Below the pieces are notes generated by a model. The model had not been told where the DNA came from. It worked only from the letters and a program-made list of their open reading frames with translations, and made no database searches. A stretch of DNA of 64,000 nucleotides. Origin: Rhynchopus sp. YZ270_cl-10 (Eukaryota; Euglenozoa; Diplonemea; Diplonemida; Diplonemidae). The DNA is taken from positions 124,001 to 188,000 of the forward strand of contig OZ037876.1 of assembly GCA_964035575.1 (NCBI GenBank), written 5' to 3'. Position 1 is the first letter of the stretch. Each line of letters opens with the position of its first letter. The position numbers were made by a program, and so were the translations under genes. This document shows, in pieces, positions 9,600-20,061 of the stretch.

Positions 9600-12490
9600 T
9601 CAATCGCTTGCGCTGCCTTCCGATTCGACTTCGTTCGCTTCGAGCACTTCTTCGCCAAGCTTTTCAAGCTGCTTGCGCATGGCAGAGGTCTTCCCGGTTC
9701 CTACTTCTGAGGAGTCGGACTCTCTTCTGTTGTCTTGCGGCTTTGTCGGCACAGTACCAAGTGGCGGTGGTGGAGGAGACGTCCGCTGTTCACCAGTGGT
9801 GTTGTCGAGCGGCGAGTCAGATGGGTCTGGAGGGGGGCTGTAGCGAGAGTCGCACTTCTCTGCTTCATCGTACGCGTCCTGCCAGGTGGTGTGGGTGGTG
9901 TGGGTGTGGTGCGGTTGACGGCGTAATGGAATTTCTGCCCGTCAGGGCCACCGTGTGCCCATCACCCGTTTTACCTCTTATAATGTATGGGAGTGGTGAT
10001 AATTTTTGACAAATCGCCCATTATCGACCGACAATCGCCATCATACCGTGATGACTAAAATAAAAGGGTTGAAAGACACAGTGGTGTCGTCAGATAAATG
10101 GAAAGGTGATACGAAGCTTAGGAAGGGGCAGAAGATTGACGTTGGTAAGATGAGCAAGCGTAATGACAAAATGGAGGGAGGGGTGCATACGTCGTCCAAG
10201 GCTTGGTCGTCTAGCAACGGAACGTCCCCGTCCGGCTGCACCTGCAGCTCAATGTCGCCGCCGTTGTCGCGCTGGACGCGCCGCGTCTGGTAGTACCCAC
10301 CTCCGACCATCACCACAAGGTGCAGGAGCAGCAGAAACCACCCTGTGACTTGGTAGCCTGCACTGTAGGAGGAGCCGCCTGCAGGGCCGTACGGCTTCAC
10401 ACAGTCGGCAATGAAGAGCGTCAGCACGAAGATCGTGCACAGCTGTTGTGTGGTTGTGTGATTAATATCAGTTTTTGGGAAATTCCGAAGTGCGGAATAT
10501 GTGGTGCAAAGGACATACCAAAGGAACAACAATCTTGCACGTGATCCGCAAAAACCGCGGCAGCTCGCGCCCACGCCCCTTATTGATGTGGTCGAGGCCA
10601 GTGGTCGCAAGCTGCACCTTTGTAGCGAGCACATCCCACGACATGTCCCACACCATCATCCAGGACTCAAGGCCGCTTACAATGAGGACCAGGTACGTTG
10701 CGACGTAGTGGTCCACAATGTCGAGGTACATGATGCCGTTCCCGACGCAGTAGATAATACCCGTGAGGAAGAGGAACAGACAGATCAGAGCTGCCACGAT
10801 CTCACGCCTCCAGCCTCTGTTGGGGTGGTGTGGGTCGAGAGAAAAAAGAGGATAGTTAGTTACTGATGCAGGCACTTCGGAGGGCCACGTACGATGTCAG
10901 TCCCAGATGAAAGTATAAGTACCCTGCGGTAAAACCTCGGCCAACAGAAATACCCCTTGGTTGATCCCCTTAAAAAATATGGACAGGGTGAAATCAGTTG
11001 TTTGAGGTGGCAAGACGAAACAAATGGAATATGAAATGCAAAAGCCCTCTGTGACAGTGCCTCGCAATAAACATACTTGATCTTGTAGTACACAAGGATG
11101 TCCTCCGTGTAAGTGATGATCGTCTCAAGCCCCGCAAAGGTTGTATCCAACCCCAACAAGAAGAGCATCCCAAAGAAGGCAAAAGAGAAGAAGTTCGCCC
11201 CAGCGCCGAAGGTCGAGATGCCGTCTGCTAGTGCAGCAAAGGCAAGTCCAGGCCCACTGCGCTTTGCAAAGTCGTCAACACTTTTGCAGGTGCTCTCATT
11301 CTGGCAGGACATCTCCGACACATGCCCAAGAATAGCAAACACACCCAACCCGGACACAAAGCTGAAGACAGTGTTCATCACCGTCACAAGCAGGTTGATT
11401 CTGTAGATGTCCTCCTTCTCCTTCATGTAACTCGCAAGCGTCACAGTAGTGCCCGGCAGGAACACAAGCGAGAACAGCGTCTGTGCACATGCCTCACTCC
11501 ACATCACAGGGTTGAAGAAGCTGAGCACGTCAAAACGCAGCAGGTAATAGCTGATCCCCTTCCCAGCCCCCTCAAGCGCCAGCGCACGGATGCTGATGAT
11601 GAACACAAAAATGGCGGGCACGATGACTGTGAAGTACGTGATCTTCGCCCCAAACGAAATACCCTTGAAGACAGCGAGGTAGATGATCACGTACGAGACG
11701 AAGAGGCCCAGCACCAGGTGGCCTTGCACGTCTCCTGACTCTTCGCTGTTGGGGTTTTGCCCCAATACCTGGAATTATTTTGGTGGTTTGTTTTACAAAA
11801 TAAAGACAGTCAAAACGTGCCACATACCTCCACGTGGAAGTAGTACTCTGCTGCAGAGTTGTACACATCAGTCAAATTCTTTGAAACCAAGTCTGCCTGA
11901 AGCTCCTGTCGCGACCACGGCAGGGGAGACGCAAAGGAGTGCACTGCGTAGTACGCACAGTACGAGAGCAGCACAGTGTAGTAGCTCTCCACGATCACAA
12001 GCGCAAGCATGCAGGCGATACCGACACCTGCCCACTTGGGTGCTATCTCCATAAAGGCGAAGACAGTACTCTTGCGCATCGTCTGCCCAAAGGCAAGCTC
12101 AATCATGTACACAGGATGCGCCACAAACACAAGACACACAAGATACGCAATCAGGAACGAGAGACCCCCGAACTTCCCTACCAAGTACGGAAAGCGCCAT
12201 ATGTTCCCCAGACCGATGGCGTACCCCAGCAGCACGACGATCGTCTCGTGTGTCGAAATCCCGTCACCACGCTGGAACTTAAGCCCCGCCTCGATGAAGC
12301 GTGTATTGTCTTTGTCCAGCACCTTGAGCTCAATCTCCTCGTCTGCCGTCAGTGCCACGGCACCTTCCACCAAATGGTTTTCCTTCTTTGTGGTCAGCTC
12401 TCGATAGCGGTTGTCACGTTCACGTGTCCACTCTTGCATCCCATCTCGTTGTATTGAATTGTCGCCCTCAGGACGCTTTAGACGAGACAT
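9600..12490 (-). CDS. SLC6 (sodium:neurotransmitter symporter) family transporter, 727 aa, 5 exons
   Basis: Exons 12490-11828, 11768-11077, 10816-10519, 10442-10191 and 9878-9600 join in frame; all 5' sites are GTATGT or GTATGC. The signature of the first transmembrane helix and its sodium/substrate site is clear at residues 89-109 (GYAIGLGNIWRFPYLVGKFG), followed by further helices typical of the 12-helix LeuT fold. Members use sodium (often chloride) gradients to import amino acids or amines across the plasma membrane; the substrate cannot be read from sequence. The N-terminus is a charged cytosolic tail. The fourth exon ends in a cytosolic segment, and exon 5 adds a Ser/Pro-rich, acidic 92-residue tail lacking helices. 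Intron 2 (260 nt) is built largely from H3 and H2 repeats. A likely acceptor ends near 12522. Confidence 0.92.
10862..10945 (+). repeat. Dispersed element H3 inside SLC6 intron 2
   Basis: TGATGCAGGCAC, GGCCACGTACGATG, GATGAAAGTATAAGTACC and CCTGCGG blocks match the copy at 35769, including the 3' part missing from the 35229 copy. Confidence 0.7.
11031..11063 (+). repeat. Dispersed element H2 inside SLC6 intron 2
   Basis: ATGAAATGCAAAAGCCCTCT then GTGACAGTGCCT, matching the H2 lead and core. It ends only a few bases from the intron's 5' splice site at 11076. Confidence 0.6.
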
Positions 12491-12892
12491 TCTGTTTTGG
12501 GCACCGTTGTGTGTAGGTGTCCTGGGCAGATAGTGGGTAATTAGAAAAATTCGTTTGTTCTTTTCATAAAAAAAGCTTCGGGGGAAAAGGTGTTTTTGTT
12601 CCTATTTTGTTTTGTTTTGTTTCCTTGCTGATGCAAGTCTAAAAAATGGTGATACGCCAACTCCCGCCCCCTCCCCATTTGTAACGTTTATACTTTGATT
12701 TTTGCCTGGAGTACACTTAAACAAAGTGTACTGCACAGTGACAGTAAAAGAAATGTACAGTAGTAGGACAAGCAATATTGACGACCAAAAAAGTTGCCAA
12801 TTGCAAGAAAGAAACCCCCGAAATCCGCCATTGGCTCAATATTATTTCGCCAATTTTTTGGGTCAAGTTTAGTGTCCTACTGTAAGCTAGCC

Positions 12893-13490
12893 TCAGGTGT
12901 TTGCACCACCTTGAATGGAGGAACAGAAACTACAGAAGAGAAGTAAGATAAATGCGAGGGTAGTGAGTGCAAAACAGGGTGTGTATTGTTGTGCGGGGTT
13001 TTATTGTCCCTGACCGCATGGAAAACTTTGAAAGACAATATGCCTCGCAGCCGCAGTGAGCCACTTATCGTCTTTTTCCCCGTTTTCTTGCGAAACCTAC
13101 CTGAACAATGAAAACCAATAAAACACGCACAAAAAAAAACGTTCATTTGAACCATTAAAACGTTTAGAAAAGGACTATTCCTTTTTGCGTGGAACACATT
13201 GGACACATTACACGAAAGATGAACAAAGAGCAAAACGTTCTTACGCAACTACCCTGGTGTGGGGCGAAAGCAACAGACCTCAAAATTCGCCACGTACCAA
13301 ATATGTACACCCCATCATTGCAGGGTCTACTGCAAAGGACATATGGGGTGCCCTGGCATCCAGGCTTCGAAGGAAAATATTGGGCCGCTTTTCGGAGTAC
13401 ACACACCGACGCCAATGGGCTTGCAAGGACAGCGCTGTGTCAGCATTGGGCTAGTGGAAGGCACCCCTTAGACTATGTATGTAAGGTGAA
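12893..13490. repeat. Tandem duplication, unit 1 (about 600 bp)
   Basis: Closely resembles 13497-14110 in the same orientation (most 20-bp stretches match, with scattered substitutions and small indels). It begins AGCCTCAGGTGTTTGCAC in both units. The end of unit 1 resembles the last codons and stop of the sugar-kinase gene, so the duplicated block probably spans that gene's 3' end. Its open frames are shared only where the DNA is shared and show no coding character. Confidence 0.85.
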
Positions 13491-13496
13491 CATAGC

Positions 13497-14110
13497 CTCA
13501 GGTGTTTGCACACCTTAAAAGGAGGAACAGACTACAGAAGAAAAGTAAGATAAATGCGAGGGTAGTGAGTGCAAAACAGGGTGTGTATTGTATTGTGCGG
13601 GGTTCTATTGTCCCTGACCGCATGGAAAACTTTGAAAGACAATATGCCTCGCAGCCGCAGTGAGCCACTTATCGTCTTTTTTTTACGTTTTCTTGCGAAA
13701 CCTACCTGAACAATGAAACCTAAAACACGCACAAAAAAAAACGGCATTTGGACAATTAAAACGTTTAGAAAAGGACTATTCCTTTTTGCGTGGAACACAT
13801 TGGACATTACATGAAACATGAAAAAAGAGAAAAACGTTGTTACACAGCTACCCTGGTGTGGGGCGAAAGCAACAGTCCTCAAAACCGTATGCAGGCTTGA
13901 CCAATCATGAAAAAGAGGAAAGCACGTACCAAATATGTACACCCCCACCATTGCAGGGTCCACTGCAAAGGCCATATGGGTGCTCTGGCATGCAGGCTTC
14001 GAAGGAAAAGCCTGGGCCGCTTTTTAGGAGTACGCACACCGACGCCAATGCTGACACAGCGCTGTCCTTGCAGGTGACCTATTGGGTAGTGGAAGACACC
14101 CCTAGACTGT
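13497..14110. repeat. Tandem duplication, unit 2
   Basis: Partner of unit 1. It carries an extra insertion of about 35 bp near 13885-13920, and its segment 14046-14073 is the reverse complement of the equivalent segment in unit 1. It reaches the stop codon of the sugar-kinase gene at 14102-14104. Confidence 0.85.
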
Positions 14111-15208
14111 ATCCATGTAACGGGATATCTCAGATGCTGATGGGTAGTTGTTGGTCCCCTTTGCGAGGCAGATCTTCAGTGCAACCTGTGCTGCGACACG
14201 TGCAGCACGTTCGTACCCGAACCCGCGTGCAAGGCAGAAAGCGACACCAGCCTGGAAGGCATCACCTGCCCCCGTAGTGTCCACTATGACGTCCCCGTCT
14301 GCCAGCTTTGCTGCAGGAAGCTTCACGACAGTGTAGCACCCAAGGTGCGTTGTCTCATGCTCCGACAACGTGTCCTGTTGTGTTGAATGTGTGGGTGGCA
14401 GTTTAAAGGTGAAAACAAAACGACGCCACAGAAAAACATGCATACCATAGACTTCTCCTCACCGTGAGACTCGCTGAGGGTGGCCACAAAGCAGCCACGC
14501 TCACCCAACGTGACGTACACTGCCTGCAAACGGGGGTGTGCCTCGGTGCCAAAGCGCTGCAGTGCATCTGTGAGGGACGTTGTGTCGAAGCGCTTGAGGA
14601 GGAACTCCGCTGGACAGAAGACGATGCTTGCCACCTGCAGCAGGACCTCGAGGCCTTCACGGTTGTGCCGCTCGCAGTCGAGCATGACTGGGAGGTGCGG
14701 GTTCTTCGCGAGACACAGGTCCGCCACGCGCCTGGCCAACAGATACAACCGTCCATCCAACAGTAGCACGTCTGTGTCGGTGTCGATCTGCAGCGTCTCG
14801 GGAAGCAGCTCTGCAGTGAACGCAGGTGCTGGGGTGTGGAAGCTGTAGAGGTGTTGGGTATTGAGCTGGAAAAGTTTTCGAGTTTACATACATTGTCCGT
14901 GAAGCTGTGTCCTCGCACGTAGCAATGTAAGACATCCCTGCATTGCCCGCCACCCGCACAGACGGAGTCAAAGCGACGCCGTGCTTCAGCAGCTCCGACT
15001 CGATGAAGGCACCGTTGGGGTCTGCGTACAGCACTGTCGCCAGCTGCACAGCTTCGCCCATCATGCTGAGACCGCACGCCATGTTCGCTGCGTTGCCACC
15101 AAACGTAACAAGCGTGCCCTGCGACACATTCTTTGTGTTCTCCTCAGGGTATGTCTCTAGCGACGCAATGTAGTCGACACAGGCCAAACCAGAAGACACA
15201 AACCTCAT
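14102..15208 (-). CDS. PfkB-family carbohydrate (ribokinase/adenosine-kinase-like) kinase, 328 aa, 3 exons
   Basis: Exons 15208-14892, 14842-14446 and 14374-14102 (5' sites GTATGT and GTATGC) give an unbroken 328-residue frame, the usual PfkB length. Motif 1 is present near residue 37 (GGNAANMACGLSMMG). The ATP-binding and catalytic-base motif 2 is intact near residue 260 (DTTGAGDAFQAGVA), with the Asp base in GAGD. These enzymes phosphorylate sugars or nucleosides (ribose, fructose, adenosine) with ATP in the cytosol; the substrate cannot be decided here. A strong acceptor (CCCCCCTAGCAG) ends near 15219, 10 nt before the ATG. The stop lies at the edge of the downstream tandem duplication. 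Confidence 0.9.
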
Positions 15209-15960
15209 CTTTGTTCACCTGCTAGGGGGGCAGAGATACCGTCCGTAATACAACATAAGACTGACCGTAAAGAGTAAAGATAAAAATCCTCTAAAACCCG
15301 GAAAAGGTCAAAACATTGTTTCGGTCAGTATGTTTGGCGTGTTTCCGCGTACTTAGCGTTGGAGGGGGTGCTTTGGGGTTGGTAATTTTGTCAGAAAAAT
15401 CCCCATGCGGGAAATCGACGCCTCGATAAATTATTGCCGTCAATTTTCCTTCCATATTTTTCTAAAACGAAAGTTTATGGCGAAGCCATTTCAGATCTCC
15501 TCCGTCTTCCAACCCTCATAATTGAATGTGATTGTCACGTTCTTATTCTTCTTCTTCTTATACACAACCTCAAATGTCTCCGATGCTGGACGTTTGCCTG
15601 CAACTAACAAACGTGTTGATAAGAGTAAAAACGTGAGGTCTGTTGGTTGTTGGATTCTAAACCCGCACCCACAACAACTACAGCAACTTTCTGTAGGACC
15701 AATTTTATTTTAACGGGGGGTGATCCGGGCCCCGGATCACCACCCGTTTTCTAAAATACTTTTGGGTGATTTGGACCCCACGTGAGCCATGGGTCTGAGA
15801 TCGGGGAAGAAAAACGCTAAGCACACGCAAGTCTGACCAAAGGTCCAACTCCCAAAATCCAAAAAAGGTCAAACATTTTTACGACCAGTATATATTACGG
15901 AGACGGTATGTTGTGAAAAAAGAGGCGCAAACGGGGGGAGGCTTTGCTGTTGCATTGGTA
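15209..15960. other. Spacer with GC hairpin
   Basis: No coding frame seen. It contains a strong palindrome at 15712-15748 about 215 nt past the SulP stop, and AT-rich sequence around it. Confidence 0.6.
15712..15748. repeat. GC-rich near-perfect palindrome (hairpin) in spacer
   Basis: AACGGG and GTGATCCGGG pair with CCCGGATCAC and CCCGTT around GC-rich bulges. It would form a long hairpin in the transcript between the SulP and PfkB genes. It could affect 3'-end processing, or be a small inverted-repeat element. Confidence 0.6.
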
Positions 15961-18363
15961 CTACACAGAGTGGACGTGGCCGAGGAGCGTGAGTTGGTGG
16001 AGACGGTGCGACGCACATGAGATCACCACACGCTGGAAGCAGGCCAACGCGTTTGGATCACTGAGCCCCTCAAGAGTCGCACTCCACAGGACACATCTGC
16101 TGATAGCCACGAGCATGTGCTGGCGGGGCTCGCCTGTGAGGAGCCCGAGCTCGCCTGAGAGCTGTCCGGGCTTTCTGAATTCAACAAATTTATCGTCGAC
16201 GCTGGACACACCGAGAAGGCCTTCTGCGAGAAGCACTGCGCGCACGGGGTGGTCGCCCTTGCGCCAGAGGATCGCGTCCTGCTCGACGACCTGACGCACG
16301 AAGCCTGCGGAAAGCAGCTCGATATCGTGCAGCGGTGCGTCGGGTGCGAGTGGGCGCAGCAGGCCCACGATGCCTTCGCTGTGCTGCAGGGGTGGTGGCG
16401 CCACGCTTGAGAGGAGCGTATCCTCCACCCACGAGAAGGCGTCGTTGATATTGTCGCTGAGCTGCATGTACGGCTCGTCACGCTTGTCGAGGACGTGCTC
16501 GATGCGGTTGTAGAGGCTATGCGGCAGACCTGCGAACACAACAATGATGTCACGTCGCCTGCTGCTTGCGACCAGGTCCGACAGCGCCTGCACCGCAGTG
16601 CAGTCGGCGCCCTTCAGGCGGCGGAAGTGGAGCACCAAGAACCGCACCCTCTCGTGTGTGTCCATAACGTGCTCCGCATGCTCCAAGAGACGTACAGAGT
16701 TGCCAAAGAACAGCGACCCTTCGTGCAGACGCAGGATCCACACATAGTCCTCCTGCAGCAGGTCAAGCTTCCGCCGCAGCTGCAGGGGACGCATGTTCTC
16801 GCTCCGTATGCCGCCCCCAGGAGCACTCACCTCAATAGGGTTCTCTGCAGCAGACGCAATGATGAACGCCGCGCACGCCAGCACCAGGCCAATGACAAGC
16901 CCCTGCATGAAGCCGTACACCTCCATCGACAGCACGACGACGACTACCTGGACGTATTCCGTCATGGTGATGGCGGCGAGGGAGTCCACGAAGACTTCAG
17001 AGAGGAGCTCAAAGCCGAGGTGGATCAGCACAACTCCTGCAAGGGGACGGGGCAGCATGTTCAGCGCCACGTTCCCACCCACAGCGAACACCAGCACGAC
17101 GGCTGCAATGATGACACCACCTTTCTTGCCACCGCCGCCACATTTGTAGTACAACGCCGACGTCGAGTAGACGAGGTACGTCTGCAGGCCGCCCATCAGA
17201 CCGGAGACAAGGTTCGACACACCATGCGAGTAGAACTCTCTGTCAATGTTGGTAGGTGTGCCCATGGTGAGGCCCAAGGCAGGCGCGTTGACGGGCACAT
17301 GCAGAATGGTGAAGATGACAATACCGAACACAGAGAACACCTGCTGGTGGACAACGTGCCACGCGATCTTTGTTGGGGTGATCATCGTTAGAGGAAGCAG
17401 GCCTCCTGTGCCCGGTGTAGCACCCGCAGCGATGACCCACTCTGCTTCACGCACATCTGCAGCAGAGAGGCCCAGCAGCCCGACCACGACCCAGAACATG
17501 GGTGGGATCATCAACAAGAAGATCGGCAGTGCTGCAGGAGAGTCCACCTTCTTCACAAGCGGAATGCACCCCCACAAGCCAAAGGTCACAACGAGACGGT
17601 TCCGCACATGAGGCTCTGCAAGCAGCACCAAGGAGTCCCAGTCCCACCCCCACTCACGGTTCGTTGTGATCTCGATGCCGGAGAGGAAGATGAACGCACC
17701 CATGCCCCCGACATAGCCAAGCAGAACGTGGCGTGGGAAGTACGCAGTGAACTTCCCTGCAGAGGCGGCACCCAAGGCAAGCATCGCAAGACCAGACAGA
17801 CAGGAGCTGATCGCCCAGAGGAAGATCAGTGTTGGGATGATGCAGTCCTCTTGCTTCTGTTCTGTGAGCGCTTTGACCACGTCGCGCCCCATCATCGCGA
17901 GGAAGGGAAGGTTCTCGACGACCATGCAGGAGACCGCACAGTGGAAGGAGCTTGTGAATGTGAAGACGATCTGGCCTAATGCAGCTGCGGAGAGGATCAT
18001 CGCAACACCGACGGAGCTGTACTGGTCTTGGAACGTCGCAGGGAAGAGCACCAGGCCGTAGGGTGTGTTGTCGAGCACCGTCACAAGGCCTGCCAGCACG
18101 GCTGAGAGGAAGACCGTCAAGGTGAACTCTTCGCTGACCTCTGCTGTGCCGTCCAGGCGGAAGTTTGCTTCATCATTGCGGTCGAAGCCAGGTGGCGCCC
18201 ACTGCGCCTGCGAAGGTGTGTGCCCATAGCAGTGCGACATCGCCTCGCTCGAGAACGACGTCTGGTCGAAGTCGCGTGTGCCGTACGTCAAACGCTCGCT
18301 ATTAGTGTTCCCCCGCAGCAACGGCACTTTAAGGTTCCCCTCACATTGTGGGCTGTTCTTCAT
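15961..18363 (-). CDS. SulP/SLC26-type anion transporter with STAS and cyclic-nucleotide-binding domains (800 aa)
   Basis: Single exon. I start at the ATG at 18363 (MKNSPQCEGNLKVPLL) because an acceptor (CCCTATCCAG) ends 13 nt upstream, inside the longer open frame. After a 110-residue cytosolic lead there are many hydrophobic helices typical of SulP (FTLTVFLSAVLAGLVTVLDN onward). A STAS domain follows at about residues 555-670 (FLVLHFRRLKGADCTAVQAL). The C-terminal 110 residues match a cNMP-binding fold, with a phosphate-cassette-like GELGLLTGEPRQ. SulP proteins move sulfate, bicarbonate or other anions; the SulP-STAS-cNMP order is known in some fungal and protist members. Ligand binding is inference. 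The membrane (plasma or vacuolar) is not determined. Confidence 0.9.
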   Translation of the reverse strand: MKNSPQCEGNLKVPLLRGNTNSERLTYGTRDFDQTSFSSEAMSHCYGHTPSQAQWAPPGFDRNDEANFRLDGTAEVSEEFTLTVFLSAVLAGLVTVLDNTPYGLVLFPATFQDQYSSVGVAMILSAAALGQIVFTFTSSFHCAVSCMVVENLPFLAMMGRDVVKALTEQKQEDCIIPTLIFLWAISSCLSGLAMLALGAASAGKFTAYFPRHVLLGYVGGMGAFIFLSGIEITTNREWGWDWDSLVLLAEPHVRNRLVVTFGLWGCIPLVKKVDSPAALPIFLLMIPPMFWVVVGLLGLSAADVREAEWVIAAGATPGTGGLLPLTMITPTKIAWHVVHQQVFSVFGIVIFTILHVPVNAPALGLTMGTPTNIDREFYSHGVSNLVSGLMGGLQTYLVYSTSALYYKCGGGGKKGGVIIAAVVLVFAVGGNVALNMLPRPLAGVVLIHLGFELLSEVFVDSLAAITMTEYVQVVVVVLSMEVYGFMQGLVIGLVLACAAFIIASAAENPIEVSAPGGGIRSENMRPLQLRRKLDLLQEDYVWILRLHEGSLFFGNSVRLLEHAEHVMDTHERVRFLVLHFRRLKGADCTAVQALSDLVASSRRRDIIVVFAGLPHSLYNRIEHVLDKRDEPYMQLSDNINDAFSWVEDTLLSSVAPPPLQHSEGIVGLLRPLAPDAPLHDIELLSAGFVRQVVEQDAILWRKGDHPVRAVLLAEGLLGVSSVDDKFVEFRKPGQLSGELGLLTGEPRQHMLVAISRCVLWSATLEGLSDPNALACFQRVVISCASHRLHQLTLLGHVHSV

Positions 18364-18615
18364 GCTGCACACTACCTGGATAGGGTTGGCGATGAGGGGT
18401 GTGGGAGTGTAGCAAGAGTGGAAAAAGGGTACAATTTCTAGAGATTCTTTTAACAAATTTAAGAGAGTGGAAAACGGGATAACACTCTAGAGGGAAGGGG
18501 GCAAATCCGTTTTGGGGGTTTTGTTTGTGTTCACACACACCACCCCTAGCACGGATCGGTCTGTTTGGTCTAAATGGGCCTCTTTTCTTCACACAAAGTA
18601 CAAACTCTAATAACG

Positions 18616-19866
18616 TTATCTAATGAAACTGTTGACTATTCTGCTTTGGTCGGTGGTGGTGGTTTGGGGGCGGGAGCGTGGTGGGGGTGGACGGCCGCGT
18701 ACGAGGTCGGAACGTGCGCAGAACACTTCAAATTCACGGTCGATTGCCTCAAGCTCTTCTGCTTCAGCTTTGGAAACAGATTCGCTGAAGGCGGCCATCT
18801 GGTCGGTGGCCTTCTGGACGAGCTTCATGAGGCGGTCGTTGTCCTCCTCCAGCTCGTCTTTGTTGCGCATGTCGCCACGCAAAGTGTCAATGAAGCCAAG
18901 AATATGGCTGTCCGACCGGCTCATGTCCAGAACACACCCAGTAAGCTCCGCAAGCCGCTTTGACAGTCTGTCCAGCTGCTCCCCCATCTCCCCCACAGCA
19001 GTGCTGCACTCATGCGCAGTCGCAGCAAGCTGTGCGTACGAAGGTGACGCAGGCTCACCCTCGGAGAGGGGCTGTGCAGGCAGGGCATGTGTGCTGTCCA
19101 TGTCTAAGGTGCGCTGTCGCAAGACCGCAACCTCCCGCTCGAGGTCCTGATTGGACGTCTTCATCCCTTCGGCCACATCGCGGCACTCTTCGATGTTCAC
19201 CTGGCTGTTGTATTTGTAGGTCTGCAGCTGTGGTAGTGGTGCAGTGTGGTGTAGTGTGGGTTCCCTGTTGGTGTGGCATACCTGAAGCTCGATCCGAGCG
19301 ACCTCCTCCAGACACCTGCTCTGCTCCAGACGCGCTGCCTCTGAATGCCGCAACCGCTCCGTCAGCGCTGTGTACTCAGCCTGAGAGGCTTCGAGATCGC
19401 TTCGGTAGTTTGTGATCTCAATGTCCTTTGAGTCGCGTATGCGTGTTGTGTCGTGTTCGAGCTGTGTCACGAGCTGGCGGAGGCGGACGCACGTCTGTTC
19501 GGAGGACTCTATTTTTGAGGCAGCGTTTGTGGCGGTGACAACAGCTTCAGACAGACGTTTGTGAGTGTCGCTTACGTCCGTTTCCGCCTCCCGCAGACGC
19601 TCCTCAAGCTCGTGCACCGTGCAGCGCGCAGCCTCCTTCTCCCGCAAGAGAACCTCAATCTGCTGACGTGCCTCACGCACAGCTTCGCTCTCCTGCTTCA
19701 CCTCTGCCGCCCACATCGCGTTCACACGCACCAGCTCGTTGTTCAGATCCTTCAAATCGTCCATCGCTTTGTTGTATAGCTCATCAGTCACGCGGTGTGC
19801 ATGCTTCTCCAGCTCCAACTCCGTTTGCAGCCCAGTGTACGACATTGTGCTGAGGGTGACAGCCAT
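18616..19866 (-). CDS. Coiled-coil protein with a frame-preserving 54-nt intron (398 aa)
   Basis: Two exons, 19866-19282 and 19227-18616. The intron 19228-19281 starts GTATGC and ends CTACCACAG; it is 54 nt, a multiple of three without a stop, so the frame reads through even unspliced (then 416 aa). Residues 10-200 are an almost continuous coiled coil (ELELEKHAHRVTDELYNKAM onward). A low-complexity break near 235-255 precedes a second helical block, and the tail has Arg/Pro runs (RGRPPPPRSRP). No family is recognised; a cytoskeletal role is plausible. The start at 19866 matches the coding frame, though an upstream ATG lies in the putative leader. Confidence 0.75.
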   Translation of the reverse strand: MAVTLSTMSYTGLQTELELEKHAHRVTDELYNKAMDDLKDLNNELVRVNAMWAAEVKQESEAVREARQQIEVLLREKEAARCTVHELEERLREAETDVSDTHKRLSEAVVTATNAASKIESSEQTCVRLRQLVTQLEHDTTRIRDSKDIEITNYRSDLEASQAEYTALTERLRHSEAARLEQSRCLEEVARIELQVCHTNREPTLHHTAPLPQLQTYKYNSQVNIEECRDVAEGMKTSNQDLEREVAVLRQRTLDMDSTHALPAQPLSEGEPASPSYAQLAATAHECSTAVGEMGEQLDRLSKRLAELTGCVLDMSRSDSHILGFIDTLRGDMRNKDELEEDNDRLMKLVQKATDQMAAFSESVSKAEAEELEAIDREFEVFCARSDLVRGRPPPPRSRPQTTTTDQSRIVNSFIR

Positions 19867-20061
19867 TTGTGTTTATGTGGTATTTTCACATTATCATGGT
19901 GCCTGGTTGGGGTTGGTTGTGATGATGCACAATGCTTTGGACTGAAAAAACAAAATCAAAATATCATTCGAAACCGGCAGCATAAAAAGTTAGTGTTAGA
20001 AGAAAAGAGACAAGTTGAAAGAGATAAAACGCTTCGTGATTTAATCACCTAAACAAAGTGC

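Noticed and set aside
12877-13975. Two similar minus-strand open frames in the tandem repeats
   Set aside because: Their similarity comes from the DNA duplication. The frames differ at both ends, are Phe/Leu-rich from T runs, and no domain is visible.
15961-18456. Longer SulP start at 18456
   Set aside because: An acceptor-like CCCTATCCAG lies between it and the ATG at 18363, so the upstream codons are probably removed leader sequence.
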